Shown here: one piece after another, positions 8,510 to 18,404 of the stretch | Numbering within the stretch: position 1 is the stretch's first letter | How the letters are laid out: every line of letters begins with the position of its first letter | Program-made: the position numbers and the translations under genes | Source of the DNA: an uncultured Holophaga sp. | GTDB lineage: Bacteria > Acidobacteriota > Holophagae > Holophagales > Holophagaceae | Assembly (NCBI RefSeq): GCF_963677305.1 | Contig: NZ_OY781925.1 | Coordinates: 2,333,501-2,397,500 of the forward strand | Direction of reading: 5' to 3' | DNA: 64,000 nt | The notes under the pieces: model-generated | Told to the model about the DNA's origin: nothing | What the model saw: only the letters and a program-made list of their open reading frames with translations | The model's database searches: none

Positions 8510-10575
8510 TGAGCGAGACCAAGACCCTCCTGCTGGAGCTGCACTGCGAGGAGATCCCCGCCCGCTTCCTCAAGCCGCTGACCCAGGACTTCGCCGCCGC
8601 CTTCACCAAGTGGGCTGAAGGGGAGAAGCTGGTCCACGGCACCATCGCCCCCGAGTACTCCCCCCGCAAGATCAGTTGGTCCATCGCGGCCCTGCCCGTG
8701 ACCCAAGCGGACCAGACGGAGGTCCAGGTGGGGCCCCCCCAGCGCATGTGTGTGGATGAGGCGGGCCAGCCCACGGTCCAGGGACAGAAGTTCGCTGAAA
8801 AGTGGGGCGTCCCCTTCGAGTCCGTCCGTTTCGAACAGCCCGCAGGCAAGAAGGAACCCTGCGCCGTGGTGGAACTGACCCGCAAGGGCCAGAGCACCCT
8901 GGCGCTGCTGGTGGAGGCCCTGCCCCGTCTGGTGGCCGGGCTCCATGTGCCCAAGGCCATGCGCTGGGGCAACCACACCTTCGAGTTCGTGCGCCCCATC
9001 CGCAACGTCCTCTGCCTCTTCGGCCAGGAGGTGGTGCCCATCGAGATTGATGGCGTCAAGGCCAGCGCCAGCACTTGGGGCCACCGTCTCTTCCACCGCC
9101 AGAGCCCCGATCCCGTGGCCATCTGCTGCCCCGAAGCCTACGCAGACGCCCTGAAGGCCTCTGGCGTCGTGGTCTCCTGCACCGAGCGCCGGACCATCCT
9201 GGAGACCCAGCTCAACGAGCTGGCGGCCCAGACCGGCGGCCAGGTGGTCCAGGACGAGGAGCTGCTGGACACCCTATCGGAGATCGTGGAGTGGCCCCGG
9301 GCCCTGCGCGGCGAGTTCCCTCCCGAGTTCATGGAGCTGCCCAAGGAGGTGCTGGTCACCAGCCTCAAGGAGCACCAGAAGTCCTTCTGCATCGAGAAGC
9401 TTGACGGTACCGACCTGCTGCCCTTCTTCCTCACGGTGGCCAACCGCGATGACGATCCTGCGGGCTTCATCAAGGCGGGCAACGAGTGGGTGCTCAAGGC
9501 CCGTCTCTACGACGCCCGTTTCTTCTTCGCCGAGGACCGCCGCACCCCCCTCCAGGACCGCCTGGAGAAGCTCAAGCAACTCACTTTCCATCGGGAGCTG
9601 GGCAGCTACCTGGAGAAGACCGAGCGCATCCAGACCATCGCCACGGGCCTGGCCCACGCCCTGAGCCTTGACACCGCCCAGGCGGACCACGCCGCCCGCC
9701 TCTCCAAGGCCGACCTCATGACCCTCATGGTGGGCGAATTCCCCGAGCTCCAGGGCGTCATGGGCGGTGAGTATCTCAAGCATGAGGGTGAGCCCGAGGC
9801 AGTCTGGAAGGCGGTCAAGGAGCACTACCGCCCCACCGGCGCCGACGATGCCATCCCCGGCAGCCCCCTGGGCGGCCTGCTGGCCGTGGCCGACAAGCTG
9901 GACACCGTGGCGGGCTGCTTCGCCATCGGCCAGATTCCCAGCGGCTCCAAGGACCCCCTGGCCCTGCGCCGCGCCGGCATCGGCATCACCCGCATCGCCT
10001 GGGAGCAGGGCTGGGCCCTGGACATGGGCGCCCTGGTGGACCTGGGCCTCAAGGCCGTGGCCAGCCGCGCCTCCAAGCCCGGCGCTGAGACCCGGGAGGC
10101 CCTCCTGGGCTTCTTCAAGGACCGCGTGGCCTACCAGCTCGAAGTCGCCGGTTACGCCGGGGCCGTGCGCCGAAGCGCCCTGGCCACGGGCTGGACGGAC
10201 CTGGTGGACCTCAAGGCCCGCTGCGAGGCCCTCTCCGCCTTCGCCGAGGATGAGCGCTTCGCCTCCCTGGCCCAGAGCGCCAAGCGCATCGGCAACATCT
10301 TGAAAGACGAAGCGCCAGCGGAGTCTTTCAATGCTTTGGCCCTCCAGGCTGCCGAAGAAAAGGTGCTCGCCGCCCACCTCGACACCATCGAGGCCACCAC
10401 CGACCGCAAGGCCCTGCTGGAGGCCCTGGCCGAACTGGCCCAGCCCTTGGCGGCCTTCTTCGACGCCGTCATGGTCAAGTGCGAGGACGAGACCCTCAAG
10501 GCCACCCGCCTCTCCCTGCTGGACCGCCTGCGGAAGGCCTTCCTGAAGGTCGCCGACTTCAGCCTCTGGCAGTAG
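8509..10575 (+). CDS. glyS: Glycyl-tRNA synthetase beta subunit
   Basis: Partner of GlyQ that binds tRNA-Gly. 688 residues, normal length, starting SETKTLLLELHCEEIPARFL. Family features include FVRPIRNVLCLFGQEVV, HRLFHRQSP, TSLKEHQKSF, NEWVLKARLYDARFFFAEDR and the HD-like GEFPELQGVMGGEY. A GTG lies three bases upstream, but the ATG overlapping the glyQ stop is the natural coupled start. A 9-bp inverted repeat (10300-10308 with 10323-10331) lies inside the 3' part of the gene. Confidence 0.97.
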   Translation: MSETKTLLLELHCEEIPARFLKPLTQDFAAAFTKWAEGEKLVHGTIAPEYSPRKISWSIAALPVTQADQTEVQVGPPQRMCVDEAGQPTVQGQKFAEKWGVPFESVRFEQPAGKKEPCAVVELTRKGQSTLALLVEALPRLVAGLHVPKAMRWGNHTFEFVRPIRNVLCLFGQEVVPIEIDGVKASASTWGHRLFHRQSPDPVAICCPEAYADALKASGVVVSCTERRTILETQLNELAAQTGGQVVQDEELLDTLSEIVEWPRALRGEFPPEFMELPKEVLVTSLKEHQKSFCIEKLDGTDLLPFFLTVANRDDDPAGFIKAGNEWVLKARLYDARFFFAEDRRTPLQDRLEKLKQLTFHRELGSYLEKTERIQTIATGLAHALSLDTAQADHAARLSKADLMTLMVGEFPELQGVMGGEYLKHEGEPEAVWKAVKEHYRPTGADDAIPGSPLGGLLAVADKLDTVAGCFAIGQIPSGSKDPLALRRAGIGITRIAWEQGWALDMGALVDLGLKAVASRASKPGAETREALLGFFKDRVAYQLEVAGYAGAVRRSALATGWTDLVDLKARCEALSAFAEDERFASLAQSAKRIGNILKDEAPAESFNALALQAAEEKVLAAHLDTIEATTDRKALLEALAELAQPLAAFFDAVMVKCEDETLKATRLSLLDRLRKAFLKVADFSLWQ

Positions 10576-10576
10576 G

Positions 10577-10623
10577 TTTCAAGGAGAAGGCTCCCGCCGG
10601 ACGCGGGAGCCTTCTCCTTGAAA
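10577..10623 (+). terminator. 20-bp perfect hairpin behind glyS
   Basis: Two arms of 20 bases (10577-10596 and 10604-10623) are perfectly complementary around a 7-base loop. The hairpin begins directly after the glyS stop. The uridine-rich element expected of an intrinsic terminator is built into the arm (TTTC/GAAA ends) and does not follow the stem. It could act in both directions or stabilise the 3' end of the glyQS messenger. Confidence 0.7.
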
Positions 10624-10638
10624 AGAGGATCCGGGATT

Positions 10639-11262
10639 ATGATGGATCCCATGAGCCAGCCCACCTCCCGCTTCGACAACGCCGCCGCCACCTGGGATGC
10701 CGAGCAGCGCCGGGTGAAGATGGCCACCGATATCCAGGCCACCCTGGCCGCCACCCTGCCCCTCAGCGCCGACCTGGATCTTCTGGACTTCGGCTGCGGG
10801 ACCGGGCTCTTCAGCCTCGACCTGCGGCCTCGGGTCCGCTCCCTCACCGGGGCGGACGCCTCGGCCCCCATGCTGGAGGTCTTCCGCAAGAAGGCCCTGG
10901 AGAAGGGTTTCGAGGTCGCCACCCGCCACCTGGGCACCCCCCGGGAGCTGGGCGGCCCCTACCACCTCATCATGAGCAGCATGGCCCTCCACCACGTGGA
11001 AGACCTTGGCCCCCTCTTCCGGGACTTCCACGCTGCCCTCGCCGCGGGCGGCCGGATCGCCCTGGCGGACCTGGATCCCGAGGACGGCGCCTTCCACGGC
11101 GGACCCCATGCGGATGTCCACCACCTGGGCTTTGAGCGCCAGGCCTTCATGGACTCCCTGGCCGCGGCGGGCTTCCAGGACCTAGAGGCCCGCACCGCCG
11201 CCACCGTGGTCAAGGGTGACCACACCTTCACCATCTTCCTGATCACCGGGTCCCGTCCCTGA
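10639..11262 (+). CDS. Class I SAM-dependent methyltransferase
   Basis: A 207-residue Rossmann-fold methyltransferase. Motif I is LDLLDFGCGTGLFSLDL (about residues 46-62). A D/A-rich motif II (LTGADASAPML) follows, and SSMALHHVEDL is the usual post-motif. It resembles UbiE/BioC-like small-molecule methyltransferases, but the substrate is not evident. The frame is open from a TTG at 10618 inside the hairpin; the ATG at 10639, nine bases after GAGGA, is chosen. It precedes a small Cys-rich gene by 15 bases. Confidence 0.85.
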   Translation: MMDPMSQPTSRFDNAAATWDAEQRRVKMATDIQATLAATLPLSADLDLLDFGCGTGLFSLDLRPRVRSLTGADASAPMLEVFRKKALEKGFEVATRHLGTPRELGGPYHLIMSSMALHHVEDLGPLFRDFHAALAAGGRIALADLDPEDGAFHGGPHADVHHLGFERQAFMDSLAAAGFQDLEARTAATVVKGDHTFTIFLITGSRP

Positions 11263-11277
11263 TTTCCCGAGGTTTCC

Positions 11278-11472
11278 ATGGCTTCCTGCAAGGGTGATGC
11301 TTCCAAGTGCGCCTGTACCTACCTGGCCTGCGACAAGCGCGGCAACTGCTGTGCCTGTGTGAGCTACCACAAGACCAAGGACGAGGTCCCCGGCTGCTTC
11401 TTCAGCGCCGAGGGTGAGAAGAGCTATGACCGCTCCCGAGCGAACTTCGTGAGGGACGCCGCCAGGCGCTGA
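11278..11472 (+). CDS. DUF6485-type small cysteine-rich protein
   Basis: 64 residues with eight cysteines. The cluster CKGDASKCACTY, CDKRGNCCACVSYH and PGCFF is followed by EKSYDRSRANFVRD. This pattern matches the DUF6485 family of small metal-binding proteins as I remember it; the function is unknown. The cysteine pairs suggest zinc or an Fe-S cluster. It lies 15 bases behind the methyltransferase and converges with the symporter gene, whose stop is two bases away. Confidence 0.8.
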   Translation: MASCKGDASKCACTYLACDKRGNCCACVSYHKTKDEVPGCFFSAEGEKSYDRSRANFVRDAARR

Positions 11473-11473
11473 C

Positions 11474-12739
11474 TCAGCCCCCTTCTTCCGTCTTGCGGGC
11501 CAGAACCCTCCTGGCCTTTTCCAGCTCCAGTTCCCCCTCCCAGTGGGAGACCGCCACGCTGGCCACGCCATTGCCGATCAGGTTCGTGATGGCCCTGACC
11601 TCGGACATGAAACGGTCGATCCCCAGCAGCAGCGTCAGACCGGCCACAGGCAGGTTCCCCACTGCGCTCAGGGTCGCTGCCAGAGTGATGAAGCCTCCTC
11701 CCGTCACGGCCGCCGCCCCCTTGGAAGTGAGCAGCAGCACCACCAGGATCTGGAGTTCCTGGAAGAGGGTCATGGGGGTGCCCGTCGCATAGGCGATGAA
11801 GAGGGTCGCCAGGGTGAGGTAGATGCAGGTGCCGTCCAGATTGAAGGAGTAACCCATGGGTATCACCAGCCCCACCACGGGCCTGGAGCAGCCCAGCCGC
11901 TCCATCTTCTGCATCATCAAGGGAAGCGCCGACTCTGAAGAGGAGGTCCCCAGGACGATGAGGATTTCCTCCTTGATATAGCGCAGGAAAGGGAGAAGAC
12001 CCAGCCCCACCCAGCGCAGCACCAGTCCCAGCACCACCACGATGAAGAGGAGACTGGTGCAGTAGAAGCAGGCGATGAGCTTCCCCAGGCTGAGCAGGGT
12101 CCAGAGCCCGTACTTCCCCACGGTAAAGGCCATGGCTCCGAAGGCCCCCAGGGGGGCCAGGTGCATGACCAGGGCCACGATTCGGAAGAGGGCATGGCTC
12201 GCTCCATCCATGAAATCCAGTACTGCAGCCTGGTGACTCCGCACCGAAGCCAGGGCCACGCCGAAGAGGATGGCGAAGAGCAGCACCTGCAGGATGTCCC
12301 CCCGTGCAAAGGCATCCATGACATCCGAGGGGATGATGTGCAGCAGGAAGTCCACAGTGTTCAGCGCTTTCGACCCAGTGGTATAGCTGGCGATGGCGCG
12401 GGTGTCCAGGGTGGCGGGGTCAATGTGCATACCCGAACCTGGCTTGACCACCCTGGCCACGGTGAGACCGATGATGAGCGCCAGGGTCGTGAGGGTCTCG
12501 AAGTAGAGGATCCCCTTGAGGCCCACCCGGCCCACCTTCCGCAGGTCCCCCATGCGGGCGATGCCCGTGACCACCGTGGTGAAGACGATGGGTGTGATGA
12601 GCATCTTGACCAGCTTGATGAAGCCGTCCCCGAAGGGCTTCATGGCCACGGCCCACTCGGGGCACAGCGCCCCCAGGATCGTCCCGCAGAGCACCGCGAA
12701 GAGAACCTGCACGTAGAGGTTCCGGAAGGGGACTTTCAA
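11474..12739 (-). CDS. Dicarboxylate/amino acid:cation symporter (DAACS, DctA/GltP-like)
   Basis: An inner-membrane Na+- or H+-coupled carrier of about 421 residues. It aligns throughout with DctA/Glt[21 protein letters not shown] at the N-terminus, [23 protein letters not shown], the serine-rich re-entrant loop [13 protein letters not shown], the ion motif [14 protein letters not shown] (NLDG for NMDG) and [17 protein letters not shown]. The frame stays open far upstream. A TTG at 12739, preceded by GGAG six bases away, gives the normal family N-terminus and is preferred. DctA-like C4-dicarboxylate uptake is likely, glutamate possible. Confidence 0.92.
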   Translation of the reverse strand: MKVPFRNLYVQVLFAVLCGTILGALCPEWAVAMKPFGDGFIKLVKMLITPIVFTTVVTGIARMGDLRKVGRVGLKGILYFETLTTLALIIGLTVARVVKPGSGMHIDPATLDTRAIASYTTGSKALNTVDFLLHIIPSDVMDAFARGDILQVLLFAILFGVALASVRSHQAAVLDFMDGASHALFRIVALVMHLAPLGAFGAMAFTVGKYGLWTLLSLGKLIACFYCTSLLFIVVVLGLVLRWVGLGLLPFLRYIKEEILIVLGTSSSESALPLMMQKMERLGCSRPVVGLVIPMGYSFNLDGTCIYLTLATLFIAYATGTPMTLFQELQILVVLLLTSKGAAAVTGGGFITLAATLSAVGNLPVAGLTLLLGIDRFMSEVRAITNLIGNGVASVAVSHWEGELELEKARRVLARKTEEGG

Positions 12740-13028
12740 GGGATTCTCCGTGGCTGTACGGATCCATCGGCCGATGAGAAGTCGGGAACAAGAATGGACG
12801 CCAACATGGCGAAGCAGGTCGAGATGCAAAACCAGAGATCGGACCGGCTGAGTGGTCAACCGTGCCCCCTGCTTTCGTCCCCGTCCACACCGCCGCAGCG
12901 CTTTCACCGGCGGTAGAACCCCGATCTTTGAAGCCGAAGCTGAGTCGGGCCGATAATCAGGTATTTTGATCTGTGCCCTCTCCTTTCTCCCTCTGCACCT
13001 TCCGCATGGACGCCTTTGCCCCCTCCAC

Positions 13029-15878
13029 ATGCTCCTCGTCATCACTGACTTCTCCCTCGGCGAAGGGGTCTACACCGCCGAGCAGCTGGCCCGGCTGGTG
13101 CCGCGCCTGGGCTACGAGCGGGCGGTGCTCTGGGACCGGGGGCTCCAGGGCTACCCGCGGCTGAGGGAGGAGCTGGAGTACCAGCAGGCCCCGGTCTCCC
13201 TGCACCTGGGGAGCCGTTTCGACTGGGAGGGGCACGCCTATGGCGCCCTGCCCTTCTCGGACATGGGTTATGCGGGGCTCTGCCGCCTCCTCACGGAGCA
13301 GGGCCACGGGCGGAACGGTGAGCCGCCCCGGGACTGTGTGCTGCTCGCGGAGACCTTGGAGGGGCTGGAGCACCTGAGCCGCCAGGGCTTCCAGGGGACC
13401 CTCCTGGCCACCCCCCGCAACCAGCGGGAGGCCTCGGAGGCCCTGCGACGGGGCCACCAAGCGGTGGCCCCCCAGGTGCTGCGCTTCCGTACTCCGGCGG
13501 GGCTGGAGCTGCATCGCCTCAAGCGGGCCATGGCCACCCAGTCCACCTTGAGCCGCACGGAGCCGCTCTGGGATGCCCGGGACGCAGCCGTGGACCGCCG
13601 CCTCTGGGAATCCCGCTTCCCATGGATCGAACCCCGCATCGCCCTCAGCACCCGGGCCCTGGAGGAGCGCATCGCCCCCTGGCGCATCCACTGGGGCGCC
13701 TGGGTGAGCGGCGGCCCCAGCGACCTGGCGGGGCGGAACCCCGACGAGGCCCTGCGGGAGGCGGTACTGACCGGCCTCCCCCGGCGCTACGCGGCCATCG
13801 GCGGTGAGATTGAGGCCCGAGTGGAACGGGAGCTGGACCTGATCCGACGCAAGGGCTTCGCCGACTACTTCCTCCTGGTGCGGGAGATCGTGGCCAGCCT
13901 GCGTCCGGCGGGGCTGGTGACCCGCACCTGCGGCCGGGGCAGCGGAGCCGCCTCCATCGTGAGCTATGCCCTGGAACTCACCAACGTCGACCCCGTGGGC
14001 ACCAACCTGATGTTCGAGCGTTTTCTCTCGGAGGCCCGCCTGGACCCACCGGACCTGGACATCGACTTCGCCTGGGACGAGCGGGACCGGGTCATCCAGT
14101 CGGTCTTCGAGCGCTACGGTCGGGAGCGGGTGGCCATGGTCTCCAACCACGTCTTCTATCAGCCCAGGTCCGCCCTGCGGGCCGTGGCCATGGCCCACGG
14201 GCGGCCTGAGGCGGAGCTCAAGACCCTGGCCCAGTTGGTGCGGGGCTGGGACGGGGGCCTGGAGCGGGCCGCCCGGAACCCCGCCTGGACCCCGGTCCTG
14301 GAGCAGGCCTCGGCCCTGAAGGGGCACTTCTGCCAGTTCTCCGTACACCCCGGCGGCACCGTCATCACCCCCGGTCCCCTCTGGGAGCACGCCCCCTTCC
14401 AGCTGGCGAAGAAGGAGGGGGTCAGCGTCACCCAGTGGGACAAGGACGGGGTGGAGAACTACGGACTGGTGAAGATCGACCTCCTGGGGAACCGCAGCCT
14501 GGCGGTGATCCGGGATGCCTGCCGGGTCCTGGGGGACCGGGTGCCCCCCCGCCTGGACCAGCACGCCCGCCAGGACCCCGAAACCCGGCGCACCCTGGCG
14601 GAGGGCGACAGCATGGGGGTCTTCTACGTAGAGAGCCCCGCCACCCGACAGCTCAACCAGCGGGTGGGGCGGGGGGACTTCGAGACCCTGGTGATCCATT
14701 CCAGCCTCATCCGCCCCGCCGCCCACCACTGGATCGATGCCTACGTGCGGAGGGTCCGGGGCGAGGAAGTCTACGTCCCCTCCCATCCGGCCCTGGGGGA
14801 GCTGCTCAGCGAGAGCTACGGGGTCCTGGTCTACCAGGAAGATGTGGTGCGGGTGGCCATGGCCCTGGCGGGCTGGGGCCATGAGGAGGCGGACCGTCTG
14901 CGCAAGCTCCTGGGCAAGCCAGACTGCGAGCGCAAGCTCCCGGCCTTCGAGGCCCGCTTCCGTGAGGGCTGCGCTACCCAGGGGGTCTCCCCGGAGGTCA
15001 CAGAGGAGGTCTGGTCCATGATCCGCACCTTCCGGGGCTACTCCTTCTGCAAGCCCCACTCCGCCAGCTACGCACAGGTGAGCTTCGAGTCCGCCTGGCT
15101 CAAGACCCACCATCCGGCAGCCTTTTTCGCCAGCGTCATCACCAACCAGGGGGGCTTCTACCCCGCCATCGCCTACCTGGGGGATGCCCGCCGTCATCGC
15201 CTGGTGGTGCGGGGGCCCGATGCCAACCTCTCCGAGTGGGCCTTCAGCGCTGAAGGGGAGCAGGGGCTCCGCGTGGGCCTCATGCAGGTGAAGGGGGCCC
15301 GGGAGGAAGAGGTGCGCAGCCTCATCGCCGAGCGGGAGGCCAGGGGCCCCTTCGCCAGCCTGGAGGAGCTGCTGGAGCGCACGAAGCTCTCCCTGTCCAC
15401 CCTGGAGGCCCTGGCCACCGGCGGCGCCTTTGACCGCTGGGCCCAGGACGGGGACCGCACCCGCCTCCTGTGGACCCCCCTGGGGGGAGTGCCCCCGGGG
15501 GTGCGCCCCCGTCCCACGGACCCCTTCGAGCGGGCGGAGCTGGAACTGGAGACCCTGGAGCTGAGCCTGGAGATCCACCCGGCGGCCCTGGCCCGCCTGC
15601 GCCACGGCGGGGGCTCCCACCGGGCCGCCCACGCGGCGGTCCCCGGACGCCGCCTCCACTTCTGGGCTCTGGTGGTGGCGGACAAGACCATCCGCACCGA
15701 ACGTGGCGAAGCGATGCAGTTCATCACCTTCGAAGACGAGACCGCCCTCTGCGAGGCCGTGGCCTTCCCCGATGCCTTCCGCAAGCGCCGCCGCCCCTAC
15801 CGGGTGGGGGAGGTGGTCCCGGTGGCGGGCCGCAGCACCCGCCAGGACGGGCTCGTCGTGCTGGAGGTGGAGGGGTGA
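13029..15878 (+). CDS. DnaE2/ImuC-like DNA polymerase III alpha-type subunit with degraded PHP domain
   Basis: A C-family polymerase of about 949 residues. The catalytic acids are in [17 protein letters not shown] (about residue 342) and in [13 protein letters not shown] (about 482). [14 protein letters not shown] and [15 protein letters not shown] are further family blocks. It ends soon after an OB fold ([28 protein letters not shown]), lacking the tau-binding tail, as in DnaE2. The PHP domain, normally opening HxHSxFSFLEGA, reads [11 protein letters not shown], so the metal-binding histidines are absent. The frame opens at a TTG at 12966; the ATG at 13029 begins the conserved part. No imuA/imuB gene is near. 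Confidence 0.88.
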   Translation: MLLVITDFSLGEGVYTAEQLARLVPRLGYERAVLWDRGLQGYPRLREELEYQQAPVSLHLGSRFDWEGHAYGALPFSDMGYAGLCRLLTEQGHGRNGEPPRDCVLLAETLEGLEHLSRQGFQGTLLATPRNQREASEALRRGHQAVAPQVLRFRTPAGLELHRLKRAMATQSTLSRTEPLWDARDAAVDRRLWESRFPWIEPRIALSTRALEERIAPWRIHWGAWVSGGPSDLAGRNPDEALREAVLTGLPRRYAAIGGEIEARVERELDLIRRKGFADYFLLVREIVASLRPAGLVTRTCGRGSGAASIVSYALELTNVDPVGTNLMFERFLSEARLDPPDLDIDFAWDERDRVIQSVFERYGRERVAMVSNHVFYQPRSALRAVAMAHGRPEAELKTLAQLVRGWDGGLERAARNPAWTPVLEQASALKGHFCQFSVHPGGTVITPGPLWEHAPFQLAKKEGVSVTQWDKDGVENYGLVKIDLLGNRSLAVIRDACRVLGDRVPPRLDQHARQDPETRRTLAEGDSMGVFYVESPATRQLNQRVGRGDFETLVIHSSLIRPAAHHWIDAYVRRVRGEEVYVPSHPALGELLSESYGVLVYQEDVVRVAMALAGWGHEEADRLRKLLGKPDCERKLPAFEARFREGCATQGVSPEVTEEVWSMIRTFRGYSFCKPHSASYAQVSFESAWLKTHHPAAFFASVITNQGGFYPAIAYLGDARRHRLVVRGPDANLSEWAFSAEGEQGLRVGLMQVKGAREEEVRSLIAEREARGPFASLEELLERTKLSLSTLEALATGGAFDRWAQDGDRTRLLWTPLGGVPPGVRPRPTDPFERAELELETLELSLEIHPAALARLRHGGGSHRAAHAAVPGRRLHFWALVVADKTIRTERGEAMQFITFEDETALCEAVAFPDAFRKRRRPYRVGEVVPVAGRSTRQDGLVVLEVEG

Positions 15879-15893
15879 GCCCCTCCGGCGGGC

Positions 15894-18002
15894 TCAGATC
15901 GGAACGAAGACCATGCAGATCAGATCGTTGCAGTGACCGTCCTCCCGCTTGTATTCCCGGTAGCCCTCGGAGACCTGCAACCCCATCACGTAGGAGACCC
16001 CCTCCAGCTGGATGAGCCGGGAACACCGCTCTCCCCGGGGCAAGCGGAAGCCCTCATCCTCCAGGGGAAGGAGGCCCCCCACCCGATGATCCGGACAGGT
16101 GGAGGCGACGATCCGCCGCTCCCGGTCCACAAAGACTGCAAAGCTCCCGTCCAGGGGACGCCTGTTCTCATCCCTGGGGAGGATGTCCTCCAGCATGGCC
16201 CGGAACTGGGGCTCCGCGTCAAAGACAATCTGGATCACCCCCACGGGGCTCCTCTCGTCCTCCGGGTCCCTCACTGCCGTGCTGAAGACATAGGTGGGAC
16301 GCCCCCCATAGAGAGACGAGGGGGTGAAGTCCGAGACGCAGTAGTCCCGGCTGGAGCCGAGCCCGAGGGCTGCCTTGACCAGCACCGGATCCAGGCGCTG
16401 CCCCACGAAGGCCTGCCCCCGGGGCAGCCCGGGATCCAGGATCCGCTCCTCCACCCCCTCGGGGGGCTCGGAGACCGCCAGGACCACACCGTCCTGGTCC
16501 GCCAGCACCAGCCGCAGGTAAGGCGTATAGAGATTGTTGATGTACTGCAGGGACCCGGAGAGGCTGGCCAGCTCCCCGGCATCGAGCGGGCAACCCCGAT
16601 GGCGGGCGAGGAGCTGTCGGAATCGGGGTGTCAGGGCCCACCAGCAGACATCATTGGCCCGCTCGTAGAGGTTGCGGTCCGCGATGTTGTTGCCCTGGAA
16701 GGCCCGGAACTGGACATTGCCCAGAAGGGAGGCCAGCACGGTGTCCTGGAGTTCCCGGACTGCCGAGGCGAAGAGTCCGTTGATCTCCTCGCCGATCCAC
16801 GCGACGAAGTGCAGCACCTCCACGAAACCCCGGGCCTCGAAGCGGGAGGCTTTGACCTGCCCATTGATCCCGTCGAGCTTCATCCGCTCCAACAGCTCCT
16901 CAGAGGCATGACGGATGGCGTCCAGGTCCGAGGAGAGACTCTTGATCTCTCCATCCAGGGCCTGATCCAGGGCACTCCGGGTCGAACCCGTCCGGAAGGC
17001 CCCTTCGAGATCCACCATGGCAAGGGCGTACCAAGTGAGCCCCATGAAGCCCTGGTAACCGTCGGTGGCGACCATGCTGACCAGGTAGGTGCGCTGCCCG
17101 AAGTCGAGAAGCCTGAACCCGGACTCCAGGTCCACAGGGACCTGGACCCCTGGGGAAAACAGACCGCTGCGGTTACAGGCCATGACCTTCCCCGACGCAT
17201 CGACGATGGCCACCACGATCCTGGAGTTGCCTTGACCCAGATCAAGGAAGATCCGCTCCATCTCGTCCCGGAAGTCAAAAGAGAGACAGAGCACCCCCAG
17301 GGGAGCGGCGCAGTCCGGTTCCTGGATCCGCTGCCCATAGAGCAGCACACGGCCCGCACCCTGCCGCAGGTCGGATTCCCCATAGGATTCGACATAGGGC
17401 GGATCCCCCTTCCGGGAGAGGGCCTCGCCCACCAGAGCATCCGCTACGCAGGCGGCCCCGTTGCCCGGGTCCAGATTCGCCAGTACCCGCCCCTGGATGT
17501 CGAGGATCAGGATCTCGTCATAGACCGTGTATTCCCGCTGGTAGTCCGCCAGGCGACCGCGCAGCACCCCGGCCTGCTCCCGCAAGCGGGCGGGATCGCG
17601 CTCCGGATCCGCCTCCTTCAGGAAGCGGATGATCTCGGCGTCGGTGGCCAGATAGCCCACATCGGCCGTCCGCTCGAAGAGGTTCCGCTTGAGGATGTTG
17701 ATGGCGAACTTGGCCGCATCCGACAGCTCAAGAACGGTCTTCTTGACCATCTCGAAGAGGATGGCATCCACCAGCTGCTTCTGGGTCTCGCCGTACCTGG
17801 CCTGGGTGGCGCCCATGTCCTTGATAAGGGGGCTGAAGAGCAGGGAGGCCTCGTCGCTCATCCCGCCTGTTTCAATCAGGCCGGCTGTGATGGCGCCGGA
17901 CCAGAGGAAGTGGATATTGCCGAAACGGCTGATGTAGCTGTTGACCACGGGAATCGACTTGAGCAGACGCTCCCGGTTGTCCTCGATCACACTGGTATCC
18001 AT
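15894..18002 (-). CDS. Soluble two-Cache sensory protein with MCP-like centre
   Basis: 702 residues without a signal peptide or membrane helix. Residues about 160-345 (EILILDIQGRVLANLDPG ... GLTWYALAMVDLEGAF) look like one double-Cache sensor. Residues about 500-690 (LRLVLADQDGVVLAVSEP, RPTYVFSTAVRDP, VGVIQIVFDAE, FAVFVDRERRIVAST) look like a second. Between them a helical stretch contains LDGINGQVKASRFEARGF, faintly like the tip of a chemoreceptor signalling hairpin (LNAAIEAARAGEAGRGF). I infer a cytoplasmic chemotaxis or signalling receptor; this is not proven. Convergent with the polymerase gene, 15 bases apart. Confidence 0.65.
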   Translation of the reverse strand: MDTSVIEDNRERLLKSIPVVNSYISRFGNIHFLWSGAITAGLIETGGMSDEASLLFSPLIKDMGATQARYGETQKQLVDAILFEMVKKTVLELSDAAKFAINILKRNLFERTADVGYLATDAEIIRFLKEADPERDPARLREQAGVLRGRLADYQREYTVYDEILILDIQGRVLANLDPGNGAACVADALVGEALSRKGDPPYVESYGESDLRQGAGRVLLYGQRIQEPDCAAPLGVLCLSFDFRDEMERIFLDLGQGNSRIVVAIVDASGKVMACNRSGLFSPGVQVPVDLESGFRLLDFGQRTYLVSMVATDGYQGFMGLTWYALAMVDLEGAFRTGSTRSALDQALDGEIKSLSSDLDAIRHASEELLERMKLDGINGQVKASRFEARGFVEVLHFVAWIGEEINGLFASAVRELQDTVLASLLGNVQFRAFQGNNIADRNLYERANDVCWWALTPRFRQLLARHRGCPLDAGELASLSGSLQYINNLYTPYLRLVLADQDGVVLAVSEPPEGVEERILDPGLPRGQAFVGQRLDPVLVKAALGLGSSRDYCVSDFTPSSLYGGRPTYVFSTAVRDPEDERSPVGVIQIVFDAEPQFRAMLEDILPRDENRRPLDGSFAVFVDRERRIVASTCPDHRVGGLLPLEDEGFRLPRGERCSRLIQLEGVSYVMGLQVSEGYREYKREDGHCNDLICMVFVPI

Positions 18003-18404
18003 GTCTGTACCCCATGAGCTGCCCTCCGCCAGGGCTCATGCCTCGGCCGGGCCTGACTTCTGCCAGCCCCGCGGGTGTGCACAGGGTGAGGTCCTCTCCA
18101 GAGGTCCCAGCCCGATGCCCGTGGCTGCAAATTCTCAATTGATTCAATTAATAAATCAGAATCATTTACTCAATGCCAAATGGATGCCAGAACATCTAAA
18201 CCTTTCGGGCACAATGGGTGCATCCTCAGGCCCCCCCCTTCCGGGTCAGAATCCAGGAAATCCATTTCAGACAAACACCTGAGACGGGCTTCTGGATGAA
18301 GGACTTGCCCTTGAGGGAATGGGACGATCAAGCCAAACGGAAACAGAATTCATCGCTTGCCCGCCCATGGAAAAATCATTCCGACACCTCTCCCGCCGAA
18401 CCCC
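18003..18404. other. 402-bp divergent intergenic region with AT-rich core
   Basis: No gene is seen. The centre (18128-18178) is strikingly AT-rich against the GC-rich surroundings and contains ATTGA-T-TCAAT, a short palindrome. Both flanking genes read outward, so this core is the likely promoter region for the sensory protein on the minus strand and the cyclase gene on the plus strand. No exact -35/-10 pair is claimed. Confidence 0.5.

Noticed and set aside
15933..18017. Long plus-strand open frame opposite the two-Cache gene
   Set aside because: Low-complexity, Pro/Gly/Asp/His-rich translation typical of antisense to GC-rich genes; the minus-strand protein has clear domain patterns.
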